A stretch of DNA of 64,000 bases from the NCBI RefSeq assembly GCF_000149955.1, contig NC_030993.1, forward strand, positions 1,521,048 through 1,585,047, written 5' to 3'. Source of the DNA: Fusarium oxysporum f. sp. lycopersici 4287. Lineage: Eukaryota > Ascomycota > Sordariomycetes > Hypocreales > Nectriaceae. The position numbers were made by a program, and so were the translations under genes. Of this stretch, positions 34,055 to 43,846 are shown piece by piece (the stretch's first letter is position 1; every line of letters starts with the position of its first letter). Under the pieces are notes generated by a model. That model did no database searches and had not been told where the DNA came from. It saw only the letters and a program-made list of their open reading frames with translations.

Positions 34055-36001
34055 ATGGATACTCTGCGATGTCTAAGTGGGAGGAAGAGCCATGCAATGG
34101 GCAATCTCGAAACCAGAGGCGTCGTGTTGAAACGCCAGCTTAGCGATGGAGGAATTGCGGGTGTTGTTGTCGGTGTTATCGTGGGCATTGCGCTTGTTGT
34201 TCTTTGCTCGTATCCCTTTATCATCCGCCGCATCAGACGCCGAAAACAAACATCTCTTCATGGCCCCCCCGACACGAACGACCCGGAGACTGGCGAGGTT
34301 CCAGCAACTGGAGCCCCGGGGATAGACGATAATCAACGCCGCCTGTCCTCACAAGACTCTTTCAAACCTTCAGGGGAAAATACGCGTGGAGGAGTTGATG
34401 GATCTGTCAAAGACTTGGATTGGACAGCCCACGATGGCTTTTTGCAGCAAACCAATGGACAAGGTCAACCAGACTATGTTCCCCGAATCGACACTAATTT
34501 ACCTTCTTACGGCTTTGGAAATGCTCAGCCAACTGCCAACGACTCAATACCGCGCTCAGCGCCGTTCGGCTCTGACGAGAATCATCATGAAGAGTACATG
34601 CCGCAGTCTATTGGTGATGCACCCCGTGCTGTTCTTAATGGGACCAGTGCGGACTACTATAGCCCATCAGTCCCTTCGGAGGCATTTGGCATGTTTTCGA
34701 CTGAGGAACCTCGACCTCAACCTGAACGCTCATGGTCGCGTGGGAGCTCCTTGAGATATAATTTAAAACAGATGTTTAGTCGCAAGAGCACGCGCGATCA
34801 GTCTCTTAACTCACCAACATCGCAATCCCTGGCTGAATACTTCGAAGGCGTGCCAAGAGCACAGGATGGAAGTCTTCAACGGATTACTACAGCAGGAAGA
34901 CCGACCGAGTCTCCTACTGACATGACTGCTCCGGCTACCGATTCTTTGCCGGTACCTTCATCTACCCAAGCCTTGGGCTCCCCGATTGCTTTGCCATCTA
35001 CCCTGCCAAAGGGGGCTGTGCAAAGTCCCCCAGATTCCCCACCGACCACCTTCAACTTCAACGCGTCCCAATCCCCTCCTAGCCACCCAGCTCCTGGTAC
35101 CGTGAACCCCATGGATATCATGCCTGCATCGACAGAAACCGAAGTATGGCACAGGAACGACTACCAATTATATGTATCGCAATCCTCACCCAACCAGCCG
35201 CCCCCCTCAGCAGGGCCTGCCACGCATGAAGGACCTGTGGACTCACCCTCGCCATTAACACTACCTCCTAGTGATCCTCATCCTCAGCCTGTACCCATAG
35301 TTCACTCTCCTACACCGACCCAGAGTCAAATAGCGTTTAAAACGGAGGAGATCGATGACAATCAGGATATCTCTATGTCTGAGATTCCAACGACCAACCA
35401 CTTGAGTCCTCTCCCCGACAGTAGTGTTCGACACCCAAGCTATCCCTCCGATGCGTCTACCCCCCTGCCTGGACCGGCATTCACCAACCCGTCATCGCTC
35501 AGTACACCTGCAACACAGCTTGATACCCCTTCACCTCACTCTGGTACATCTTCCGACTACCGACATAGCGTGTCACCAGGAAACGCTGTAAGCAATCCGT
35601 CACCGAGCAATGGTTCACACGCATGTGATGAGCCTGGCTGTAACCAGGTGTTCGACCAGCCACACAAGCTCAAGTAAGTTTATCGTCGCTGGCTGATCGA
35701 AGTCGCTCATTAACCCGACAGGCATCATCAACGATATCATACGAAAGATCACAAATGCCCTTACCCGAACTGTGGCAAGGGATTCGGGACCAAAACCCAT
35801 CTGCAGCGGCATGTCAATGATCGACATGAGAGAAAGAAGAAGTTCCATTGCGCCGTGCAAGGCTGTGACTACTCAAGGCAAGGGGGAAAGGGATTTCCTC
35901 GCAAGGATAACTGGAAACGACATATGACAAAGATTCACAACATGGATCAGAGACACCTCCCAGAACCTGTGGAAGTCGACCAGGAGATGGGCGGCACATA
36001 A
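34055..36001 (+). CDS. predicted membrane-anchored C2H2 zinc-finger protein
   Basis: Exons are 34055-35673 and 35722-36001, giving 632 aa. Residues ~34-57 form one strong hydrophobic helix (GIAGVVVGVIVGIALVVLCS), followed by the basic stop RRIRRRK. By the positive-inside rule the C-terminus should be cytosolic. Residues ~65-515 are Pro/Ser/Thr-rich and disordered, with an acidic patch. The C-terminus holds three C2H2 fingers: CDEPGCNQVF (~523), CPYPNCGKGF and CAVQGCDYSR, each followed by HxxxH-type pairs. The fingers are in the same frame as the membrane segment; only a 48-nt intron (GTAAGT to ACAG) splits finger 1. A fusion of two genes by error is therefore unlikely. A transcription factor released from a membrane is the obvious reading, but neither localisation nor cleavage is shown. 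Start: first in-frame ATG; the frame upstream begins with GTG. Confidence 0.8.
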
Positions 36002-36410
36002 GGGCATCTGCCTGCGACATCATCTTATTTGCTGCTGTAGATAGGGATACTCCCGCTGCATCTTGCACTGTACTATGTACCACCTGAATCGGCCACTGAC
36101 TGACAAGCCTTAGCGCTTTGCTGGGCTCTTTGTTTACTTTCCTTTCTCATTTACAGCGATTTGATTCTTACACTCGTTCAAAGTTGGCATATCTGGGTAT
36201 TAGAAGTCAAGGATTCAGCACAAAAATCAACGTTAGGACATTTAGGACTATTTGGGCGTTAGGTCATGGGAAAAGACACATTCATCTGACAACGGACGAG
36301 CCAGGCGTGTTCGTTCTTGGGTATCTATTAATTCGACAGTGTACAACCGAACTATTCCAATACAAAGAGTGCTATTGAGCATCATGGTTTCTGCCACATG
36401 CTCGCCCCCT
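36002..36410. other. convergent intergenic region
   Basis: The spacer between the zinc-finger gene and RRP40, whose ends face each other. It is A/T-rich 3'-UTR-like DNA with no gene. Confidence 0.5.
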
Positions 36411-37201
36411 TTAGCTTAGGTCTTTGATGATTTTCCTGACAAGCTTCTTCTGTTCTCCCACATCCAATCTCTTCTCATCAGTCTCTAGTACTGCCCTCCC
36501 AACAGCAATGACCGTTTTCACATTCTCACTATCAACCCAGAACTTGCCATTGCGTCCTGTGGCTGTCTCAAATTGAAGACCCGCGTTACCGAGCTCTTCC
36601 AGCACCACAACCCGGCCTTCTTGCACACTCTTGGGCATCATCAGACGTCGAGCCATTCCAAGTGACACGGTGTAGAGCATTCCGCCTGTTAAAGGGCCTA
36701 GACCCTCGGATTTTCCTGTTGAAGAAGATACGCATTCAATCTCTGGGTCCATGTGGCGGTTGGCGAGAGCAATCCGTGCGTACACAAGTGCACCCGCGGT
36801 AAGTTGAGGACGGGTCTTCTTTGTGGCGCCTTCGAAAGAAAGTTGTGGTAGAAGAGCAGGCGCGGTATAATCGGAGAGAGTAACATAGAATAAGTCGGCG
36901 GCGCTGCGCTGGACGGTCCCGATGACGAGCTCACCGACGCGAGGGGTATACTGTCAATCGATGAGTCGACGGTCTACGGCCCGGAGCTAATTCAGAAGCG
37001 TACCTTTCCTCGAGCATTCTCTACACGAATTGCATTCTTTTGTCGATCAGTTACAAGTTGGCCAGCGAGTGTGGGAACGATGTCGTTGGGAGGCACATGT
37101 CGTAGGCCAGGACCGAGCCGCAGAGGCTTCTTAGGATGTGAAGGAATAAGAGACGGATCAATGATATCACCTGGCAGTACAAACACCGCATCAGATGCCA
37201 T
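36411..37201 (-). CDS. RRP40: exosome subunit RRP40
   Basis: Exons are 37004-37201 and 36411-36950, giving 245 aa. Rrp40 is one of three S1/KH cap proteins of the nine-subunit exosome core, which feeds RNA to the Rrp44/Rrp6 nucleases. The N-terminus has FVLPGDIIDPSLIP and the strand DIVPTLAGQLV. After the splice comes the S1 domain (YTPRVGELVIGTVQRSAADL, DYTAPALLPQLSFEGATKK). The KH-like part has NGKFWVDSENVKTVIAVGR. Length and order match the family (about 240 aa). The 53-nt intron is clear (GTACGC to ATTGACAG). The gene is divergent from SSZ1. Confidence 0.95.
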
Positions 37202-37552
37202 GATGGGAAACTTGACGAGCTTAATGCTTCGAAATGTAACAGTTAAAAGCTGCAATCCCGATGCGACAACTTCAAAACCAAGAGCAAAGGCGGCATGTGG
37301 GGAACTGATAACGATAACGTGAGTACGTACCAGTGGCCGATCAAGAAAAATGTGGGCGATGCGATTAGCGGGCAGTTTTTTTTTCCAATCTCTGAGGGAA
37401 AAGAAAGTAAACCCCACTAACATCCATCACCAACTCGCCCTCCAAAATCTTGACACCTTGGAACCTCTTCGCTTCAACTCAACAGAGGCACAGAGTCTTG
37501 ACTTTCTCTTTCTTTCTATACGAATTCACAAAACTCTCTTCCGACCGACCTA
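37202..37552. promoter_or_regulatory. shared divergent promoter, RRP40 / SSZ1
   Basis: Only 351 bp separate the two start codons, which point apart, so this DNA must drive both an exosome subunit and a ribosome-associated chaperone. A T-run lies at 37374-37385. The SSZ1 side is C/T-rich, as often near fungal housekeeping starts. Confidence 0.7.
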
Positions 37553-39393
37553 ATGAGTGACAACGCTGGAGCCAAGGGCCCTGAGCCTGGCGATCGAGTT
37601 GCCATTGGTATTACCTTTGGTAACTCCAACAGTTCCATTGCCTATACTGTTGACGACAAGGCCGAGGTTATTGCCAACGAGGATGGAGGTATGTTCTAGA
37701 TCGACTTGATTTTCATGAAACTGTGCCCCGTGATACTGTCACTAGGTCACTTGCTAACATTAGCTGCTTGATAGACCGACAAATTCCCACCGTTCTGTCT
37801 TACGTTGACGGCGATGAGTACTACGGTGGACAGGCCAAGAACTTCCTCGTTCGCAACCCCGATAACACCATCGCCAACTTCCGAGACTTCCTCGGCCAAG
37901 AGTACGCGAACTTCCCGCCACAGCCCCAATTCTGGAACCAAGGACACTGACAAGATGCCTTCAGATTCAAGTCCATCGACCCTACCCACTCTCACGCCTC
38001 CGCCCACCCCAAGGATGTTTCCGGTACCGTTGCTTTCTCCATCAAGGACAAGAACGAGGAAGAGACTTCGACAGTTTCTGTTTCAGAGGCCACTACTCGA
38101 TACCTGCGACGGCTTGTGGGTTCTGCTTCCGACTACCTGGGTAAGAAGGTCACATCCGCCGTTGTTACCGTCCCCACAAACTTCACCGAGAAGCAGCGAG
38201 AGGCTCTAATCAAGGCCGCCAACGATGCCGACATCGAGATCCTTCAGCTTATTTCTGACCCTGTCGCCGCTGTTCTGGCTTACGATGCCCGTCCTGAGGC
38301 CAAGATCGAGGATAAGATTATTGTTGTCGCTGACCTTGGTGGCACTCGCTCGGATGTTGCTGTTATCGCTTCGCGAGGTGGTCTTTACACTATCCTCGCC
38401 ACTGCTCACGATTACGAATTTGCTGGTGTTCATTTGGATAATGCCCTTATGGACCACTTTGCTAAGGAGTTCCAAAAGAAGCACAACATCGACCCCCGAA
38501 ACAACACTCGCAGTCTTGCTAAGCTTCGACTCGAGTCTGAGGCTACCAAGCGAGCTCTGAGTCTGGGAAGCAACGCTCAGTTCAGCGTCGAGAGCTTGGC
38601 GGATGGTTTCGATTTCTCTGTTACTATCAACAGGATACGATACGAGATGGTTGCCCGCAAGGTTTTCGAGGGCTTCAACCGACTCATCGAGGGTGTTGTC
38701 AAGAAGGCCGGCCTCGATGTTCTTGACATTGACGAGGTTATTCTGTCAGGAGGTACTGCCCACACCCCTCGTATCGCTAACAACCTCCGTGGTATCTTCC
38801 CTGAGACTACCGAGATTCAGGCTCCCGCCACGAGCGTGTCCGCCATCAACCCTTCTGAGCTCCTTGCCCGTGGCGCTGCACTCCAGGCCTCTTTGATCCA
38901 GGAGTACGAGGCCGCCGATATCGAGCAGTCCACTCACCCTGCTGTCACCACCGTCAAACACATCTCCAACTCTATTGGTGTGATCACCGTGGGTGCTGAC
39001 GGCGAGGATGTCTTCACCCCCATCATCGCCCCTGAGACCGCCGCCCCTGCCCGTCGCACTATCCATATTCCTGCTCCTAAGGAAGGTGGCGATGTTCTTA
39101 TTAAGATTGTTGAGGGTAACACTCACATCAAGGTCACCAAGCCTGAGCCTAAGGCTAAGGAGGAGAATGGAGATAAGGATGAGGACGACTCCGATTTTGA
39201 TGATTCTGATGAAGAGGAAGAGGAGACTCGGGAGAAGATCTGGAAGATCGGCAACCCTCTTGCCGAAGCCGCCATCAAGGGCGTCAAGGCTGGTGGCAAG
39301 GTCGAAGTCACGATCAACGTTCTAGCCGATCTAGGCGTTACCGTCACAGCCCGAGAAGTTGGCGGCAAGGGTGGTGTGCGAGGAAACATCTAA
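37553..39393 (+). CDS. SSZ1: ribosome-associated Hsp70 SSZ1
   Basis: Exons are 37553-37688, 37775-37901 and 37965-39393, giving 563 aa. Ssz1 pairs with Zuotin to form the ribosome-associated complex, which stimulates Ssb Hsp70 on nascent chains. The Hsp70 ATPase fold is clear: AIGITFGNSNSSIAY, the phosphate loop region VVADLGGTRSDVAVIA, and VILSGGTAHTPRIANNL. The first loop has FGNSNS rather than the DLGTT of normal Hsp70s, as expected for the non-hydrolysing Ssz1. The C-terminal substrate-binding part is short, with an acidic insert (residues ~500-515). The stop codon seen after the second exon in the unspliced frame lies inside the 63-nt intron (37902-37964). Confidence 0.95.
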
Positions 39394-39684
39394 GTCCGGA
39401 AATGCTGGACTCAAGCAGGAACTTTGATTGAAAAGCCGCAATGATTTTATGAGTAGGTTTATAAGGGGGGTTGGTATGCAAAAAGCACGGGTTTATTGGT
39501 AGATTCTAGAGGACACAATAGAGGGTTGTCAGGGATGAATTGAATAAAGACTTTCAACATTTAAAGAAGCATGTCGAATCAATTCGGTGGAAGCCATTCA
39601 GGAAACATTATTAAGCAATTAAATACTCGAGCCGCCTCTTCGGGGCCGTGAACATGCTCAGTTTCGACTTCTAAATTATGCCCT

Positions 39685-41126
39685 TCACATTACCTGGTTC
39701 CCATCACCTGGTAATCGCCAAGCAATGAGGTCGTTTCGCATATCATCCTCTCTGACCTCGCGAGTTCCCTTATAACTCACTTCGCGCATTGGGTCGCTAT
39801 CAAGTGTCATAGTAGACGTCATGCTCGCCATACTACGCGCGTGGTCGAGGTGGTGCTCATGGATGCGTACGCCTTTGCGTCGGTTCGACGGAGTAACTGT
39901 AACTGTCGAGAAGCTCTTATCACTCGAGTTGCTTGGTGTGCGGCGATGTGAGGAGCCAGCTGGGCCGTTATTCTGGTGATTGTGCGAAGGTGAGGCAGTT
40001 CTGTTTGAGTGGTGGTGATGATGGTGATGAGGGTGAAGGAGGTTGTGAGTTATACGGCGAGTATCGCGGGCTCGGATGGCATCACGTGGACCCATATCGT
40101 CGTCGTCGTCTTCTCCATCAGTGACAGGCGAAGCATTATGAGGTTTGGTTTTCCAGCCGTTACCTCCGTTGAAAATGTCCTCAATGACTTCTTCTGCAGA
40201 GTGCTCATTTGGTTGCCGACTCCACGAAGCAGCGAGAACGCTTCGGTACAGGTCTTGGAGCTCAGCGGCGTCGCGAGGCTTAGACAAGTTGGGGACCGCG
40301 GCAGCTATTGCTATAAATTGTCAGCGGCAGGGAATGATATGGAACGAATCCATTCAACTTACGCCCAACGTCGTCCTCTATTGCCTCGCTCATGATGCCT
40401 CCAATGCCTCCAAAGACAGGAGCCGTTTTCAGAGGAGGAGCTACGTAACTCCGTTCGCCGTCGACCTGGATCATGAGGATACTGATCTTCAGCGTACTGT
40501 TGACTTTGCTATCCTGCATGAGATATCTTCTCACGATGCCATCCTCGACAACATCTGAATCACGGCGCGGCCGTGATGTACCACCCCTCGTCGGGCTGAC
40601 ACCCATACTGTTGCTACGCATGCGACCAGGCGATGCGACATCCTTGACGAAGGCCTCGCTCTCTTCCACGTACTCGCTCAGGTTGAGGCGAACAATGCCA
40701 AGGGTGACCTTCTCAGTCAAGCCAAATTCCTGTATGACCTCAAACTCCATGGGACATTCGGTAAGGTTGTTATTGCGGTCTATCGATATGCGGATAGAGG
40801 GTACCGCGGTGACAAAGCCCCATTCGACTCTGTGGTTGGCGATTGGGCATTTCTGCGTGCGCCCGCGATGCTCCGCGGTCATTGAGTGAGAGAGGTGCCA
40901 TTTGACAAAAGCCTGACCAGAAACGAGCGGCACGTTGTTAAGGTCGTAAATCTAGGAAGTATAAGTCAAGGTTTCCTCATAGAGTGGCTGGATGTAGATT
41001 GAGGGATGTACCTTGAGATGAAGGTCGAATTTTGGCTGGATTACGAGTTAACTTGAGTTCAAGTTGAAGATTGAGATAAATCCTTACCTTCCGAGCCTTG
41101 CCAACTTCAGGTTTGAGAAAGCCCAT
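39685..41126 (-). CDS. NT-C2 domain protein (EEIG1/EHBP1 type)
   Basis: Four exons on the minus strand: 41088-41126 (13 codons), 41012-41035 (8 codons), 40363-40951 and 39685-40310, giving 425 aa. The N-terminal ~180 residues form the NT-C2 fold known from EEIG1, EHBP1 and plant PMI proteins: PKFDLHLKIYDLNNVPLVSG, VKWHLSHS, and TLGIVRLNLSEYVEES. In other proteins this domain links membranes to cytoskeleton or organelle movement. The second half is disordered, with a run of seven His (40000-40030) and Ser/Arg-rich parts. The 24-nt second exon is supported by both flanking introns and by the continuous C2 strand. The function in fungi is not established. Confidence 0.85.
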
Positions 41127-41425
41127 GTTAGCAAAGATTGTCAGGATATCCCTCTGTCAATGATTCGCAATGCTTAAGTTACGACTATGTGAGTATATAG
41201 CGAGCTCGCTTGAGCGTAACTGTGACGGTATCTAATCTTACGACAGACTTCCGTAATGAGACTGCAGTGAGTGAATGAGTGCTGGTTGCAATATCGCCAA
41301 AGCTAGACGCCAGAGAATATATATAGAAATAGCCCGCGTAATGCACCGGAAATGCGAACCTTGTGGGGATGGGGCTTACTTAAAGAGGCCATCCCCCTCT
41401 GGATCTACTCTGCTTGTTTGGCGTG

Positions 41426-41455
41426 GACTTTGACTTTGACTTTGACTTTGACTTT
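41426..41455. repeat. tandem hexamer GACTTT, five copies
   Basis: Five head-to-tail copies of GACTTT, the last imperfect at its edge, followed by a TTTGGGTTTGG stretch. A simple-sequence repeat in non-coding DNA that could vary between strains. Confidence 0.9.
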
Positions 41456-42172
41456 GGGTTTGGCTCTGGTCTGCCAGACAATTCCAACTCTAGTGGACTC
41501 TGCCAGCGACTGGCCTAACGATACGGCGGTCCCCTATGGCGCTGTATCTGGTGGAACTGAAACTGACCGTGATCAGCGATGATAAGATAAGCCCGTGATC
41601 GAAAGTTGATGATCCCAACGTGAATGATGAGGATATCATCATATGCAATTCCAGGGATCAGATCCCATGATGGTTGCCCCCTGTGACTTGACGCCACGAG
41701 AGATGCAACAGGCAAAGCCACAGGAGGCTGATAGCCACCTGATACCTAAGAGTAGGTACCTCTGCATTTAATTGAAGGGGAGGTGCATGCCAATTCAACA
41801 ATAATTACACAGATAATCGTTTTTTAGGAGATATCATATTCCCAAGTCCTTTATTAAGTACATGCTGCCTTTTACACTCTTGCCCACTCCTGTAACATTC
41901 CCGTTGATGAGGTCCTACACTTCGTCTTCTGCTCCCTCGCTCTAAAAAAAAAAAGAAAAACAAACGCCTGCGAGTCATTCCTGCAAGGCCGAACCCGAGC
42001 AGCTGGACCGCCACCGATTCATATGTTTCATATAAAGAAGGAGAAATTGGATCTAAAACCGATCGATCTATTGGAGATGTCTTCAATATGTCGTAAACAT
42101 CGAGATCCTACAGGGATGATTCATCGACATGATGTTATGGTCACTGATTTGATACATATCTTTTTCTCAGAA

Positions 42173-42194
42173 CTTCTAACAAACAGGTTAGAAG
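42173..42194. repeat. perfect hairpin, 8-bp arms
   Basis: CTTCTAAC, a 6-nt loop (AAACAG), then GTTAGAAG. The arms pair perfectly. TTCTCAGAAC also occurs twice close by (about 42164 and 42214). It could form an RNA stem if transcribed. No function is indicated. Confidence 0.7.
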
Positions 42195-42661
42195 ACCTGC
42201 TAAATACGACTTAGTTTCTCAGAACCCATGTTCGATTTTGAGCTGAGAGAGTAAGCGATCCTAGCAGGGCGAAATAGTCTGAAACAGAAGAGGAACAGGG
42301 GGTAGTTCAACTGTTGAGAGAAGAGACAATACCTATTCTATAAGGACCGAGAACCAACGATAGACTATTACGAACAGAACTCTGAGCATCACGTACTATT
42401 CTCAACCTTTGTAGTAAATTCAAAGCAAAAGTCTAGGCTAACGGCATGATGAAAGTCTTTCCTGGTCATTATTATGTGCCTTAACCGCCTGGCTTGTGTG
42501 ACCATACAGACCCAACAGTTCCCTCTCCCCACGGGAGAAGAGATGACAAAAGAGACAACTTGAACTATTATGCACAATCTTCTCTCTCAATTCTCAAACA
42601 CCCGTTTCCCGATCTGTCCTTCGGCTCCCTGCTGCATTGCAGGTTGCATCGCTTCCTTACG

Positions 42662-43227
42662 ATGGCGTTCTCAAAAGAAGCAATATACAACAATTATGAG
42701 ACCTTGGAGTCCGATTCTTCGGTAAGATTCCCCATCGGTCACCTCTCACCATGAACCTTTAGCATATTTCACAACAATGTGATCAAATGAAAATGAGAGG
42801 TCAGACATGTAATATGGAAGTGATCCTGCAAAAGGGGGACGATCGCCGTTGAGTCCTGATCTCTTTCTTTGTCAAAATTATCTACTCGTCGAGAATGTGT
42901 GACTATTTCTTTGTATGAGCTCCCTCCTTGTAGTGAAGCCTCTTGCTAACCGCCAATGCAAGGTCGAGTTTCGGTGCCAACATCATGCTTGGATTGTTCG
43001 AAAGTGGTGCCCAAAATACGAAAGATCACAAAGGCCATGTACACCTAATATTGTTGATCCTCCAGAATTTTGGTATGTTCTCTATTACATTGATCTATGT
43101 CAGATGCATTGAGACACTAATAAGCTGATCGGTTTCTAGGGGCCATAAGATGTGTTCCAAATGTCAACCTCCAGGACAATTGGCAGAAGCAGTGAGGAGA
43201 CATTATAGTGTTACGAGATGGAGCTAG
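42662..43227 (+). CDS. small Cys/His-rich protein, 85 aa
   Basis: Proposed exons are 42662-42721, 42963-43072 and 43140-43227. Exon 2 follows GCTAAC and ATGCAAG, a good branch and acceptor. Exon 3 follows a GTATGT donor and TTTCTAG acceptor. The joined protein has VEFRCQHHAWIVRKWCPKY, then CTP and finally MCSKCQPPG: C-x2-HH ... C ... C ... C-x2-C, which could bind zinc. It resembles small fungal proteins with spaced Cys/His that have no known role. There is no signal peptide, so secretion is not indicated. The first intron (241 nt) is long for this genome and may hide a missed exon. Confidence is moderate because all evidence is splice and motif based. Confidence 0.5.
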
Positions 43228-43846
43228 AATAGATGGTTCAGGGAAGCTCAGGGGCCTCGTCGTCACGTTTTGATCAAAAATCATTTTCTCATCGCGGCTT
43301 GGCAACCAAGTAGACTCAAATATCTGATCGTCTGAGATTGGCAACGTCTAGCACGATTATCTGGCGAATGGCGCAAACTTGAGAGCTTTACCCTTACTAG
43401 AGGCGTTCATAAGTTCTTTCAGTGTTAATATTGGAGAATTCAATATTGAAAACAAATCGCTGATTTGATCAACCATCTTGTTGCATTTGTCGCAAATGTG
43501 TCAAAGCCCGTGTTGGACGTGCTCGTGGTGTATAAATACCTTAGCTTGGCGGCCAGCTCTGAAGAACTGTCCTGGCTGGGGAAATAAAATCGCAGTCTTT
43601 TGTGACCAAACGATCTATCTTTTGGAAACAAAAAATAAAAATAAAATAAAAAACAATCGACTGACTCGCCCTCGTCTAATAAAAACCTTATTCACATGTC
43701 ATAATGGCAGTCCTGAAATGATGACTTGGAGGGGCCGTCAAAGCTTATCGATAAAGCTTTTATTTTCTTCCCGTCGCGTTTCGACGTTTACATTGAAGGT
43801 GACCAAGAACTCCCAAATTTGATATCTTCACAACAACTCCCTCGCC
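43228..43846. other. intergenic region, POP1 promoter
   Basis: The upstream DNA of POP1. It has an AAAATAAAAATAAAATAAAAAA tract at about 43628-43652. No gene is seen. Confidence 0.5.

Larger units (their letters stand above)
41127..42661. other. intergenic region (1.5 kb)
   Basis: The upstream side of the NT-C2 gene and of the small gene at 42662. It has TAGGTACC at 41753, an A-run at about 41944-41954, a hexamer repeat and a hairpin (listed separately). No further gene is supported. Confidence 0.4.

Noticed and set aside
37902..37964. Premature stop in SSZ1
   Set aside because: It lies in a 63-nt intron; splicing restores the conserved FKSIDPTHSHAS segment.
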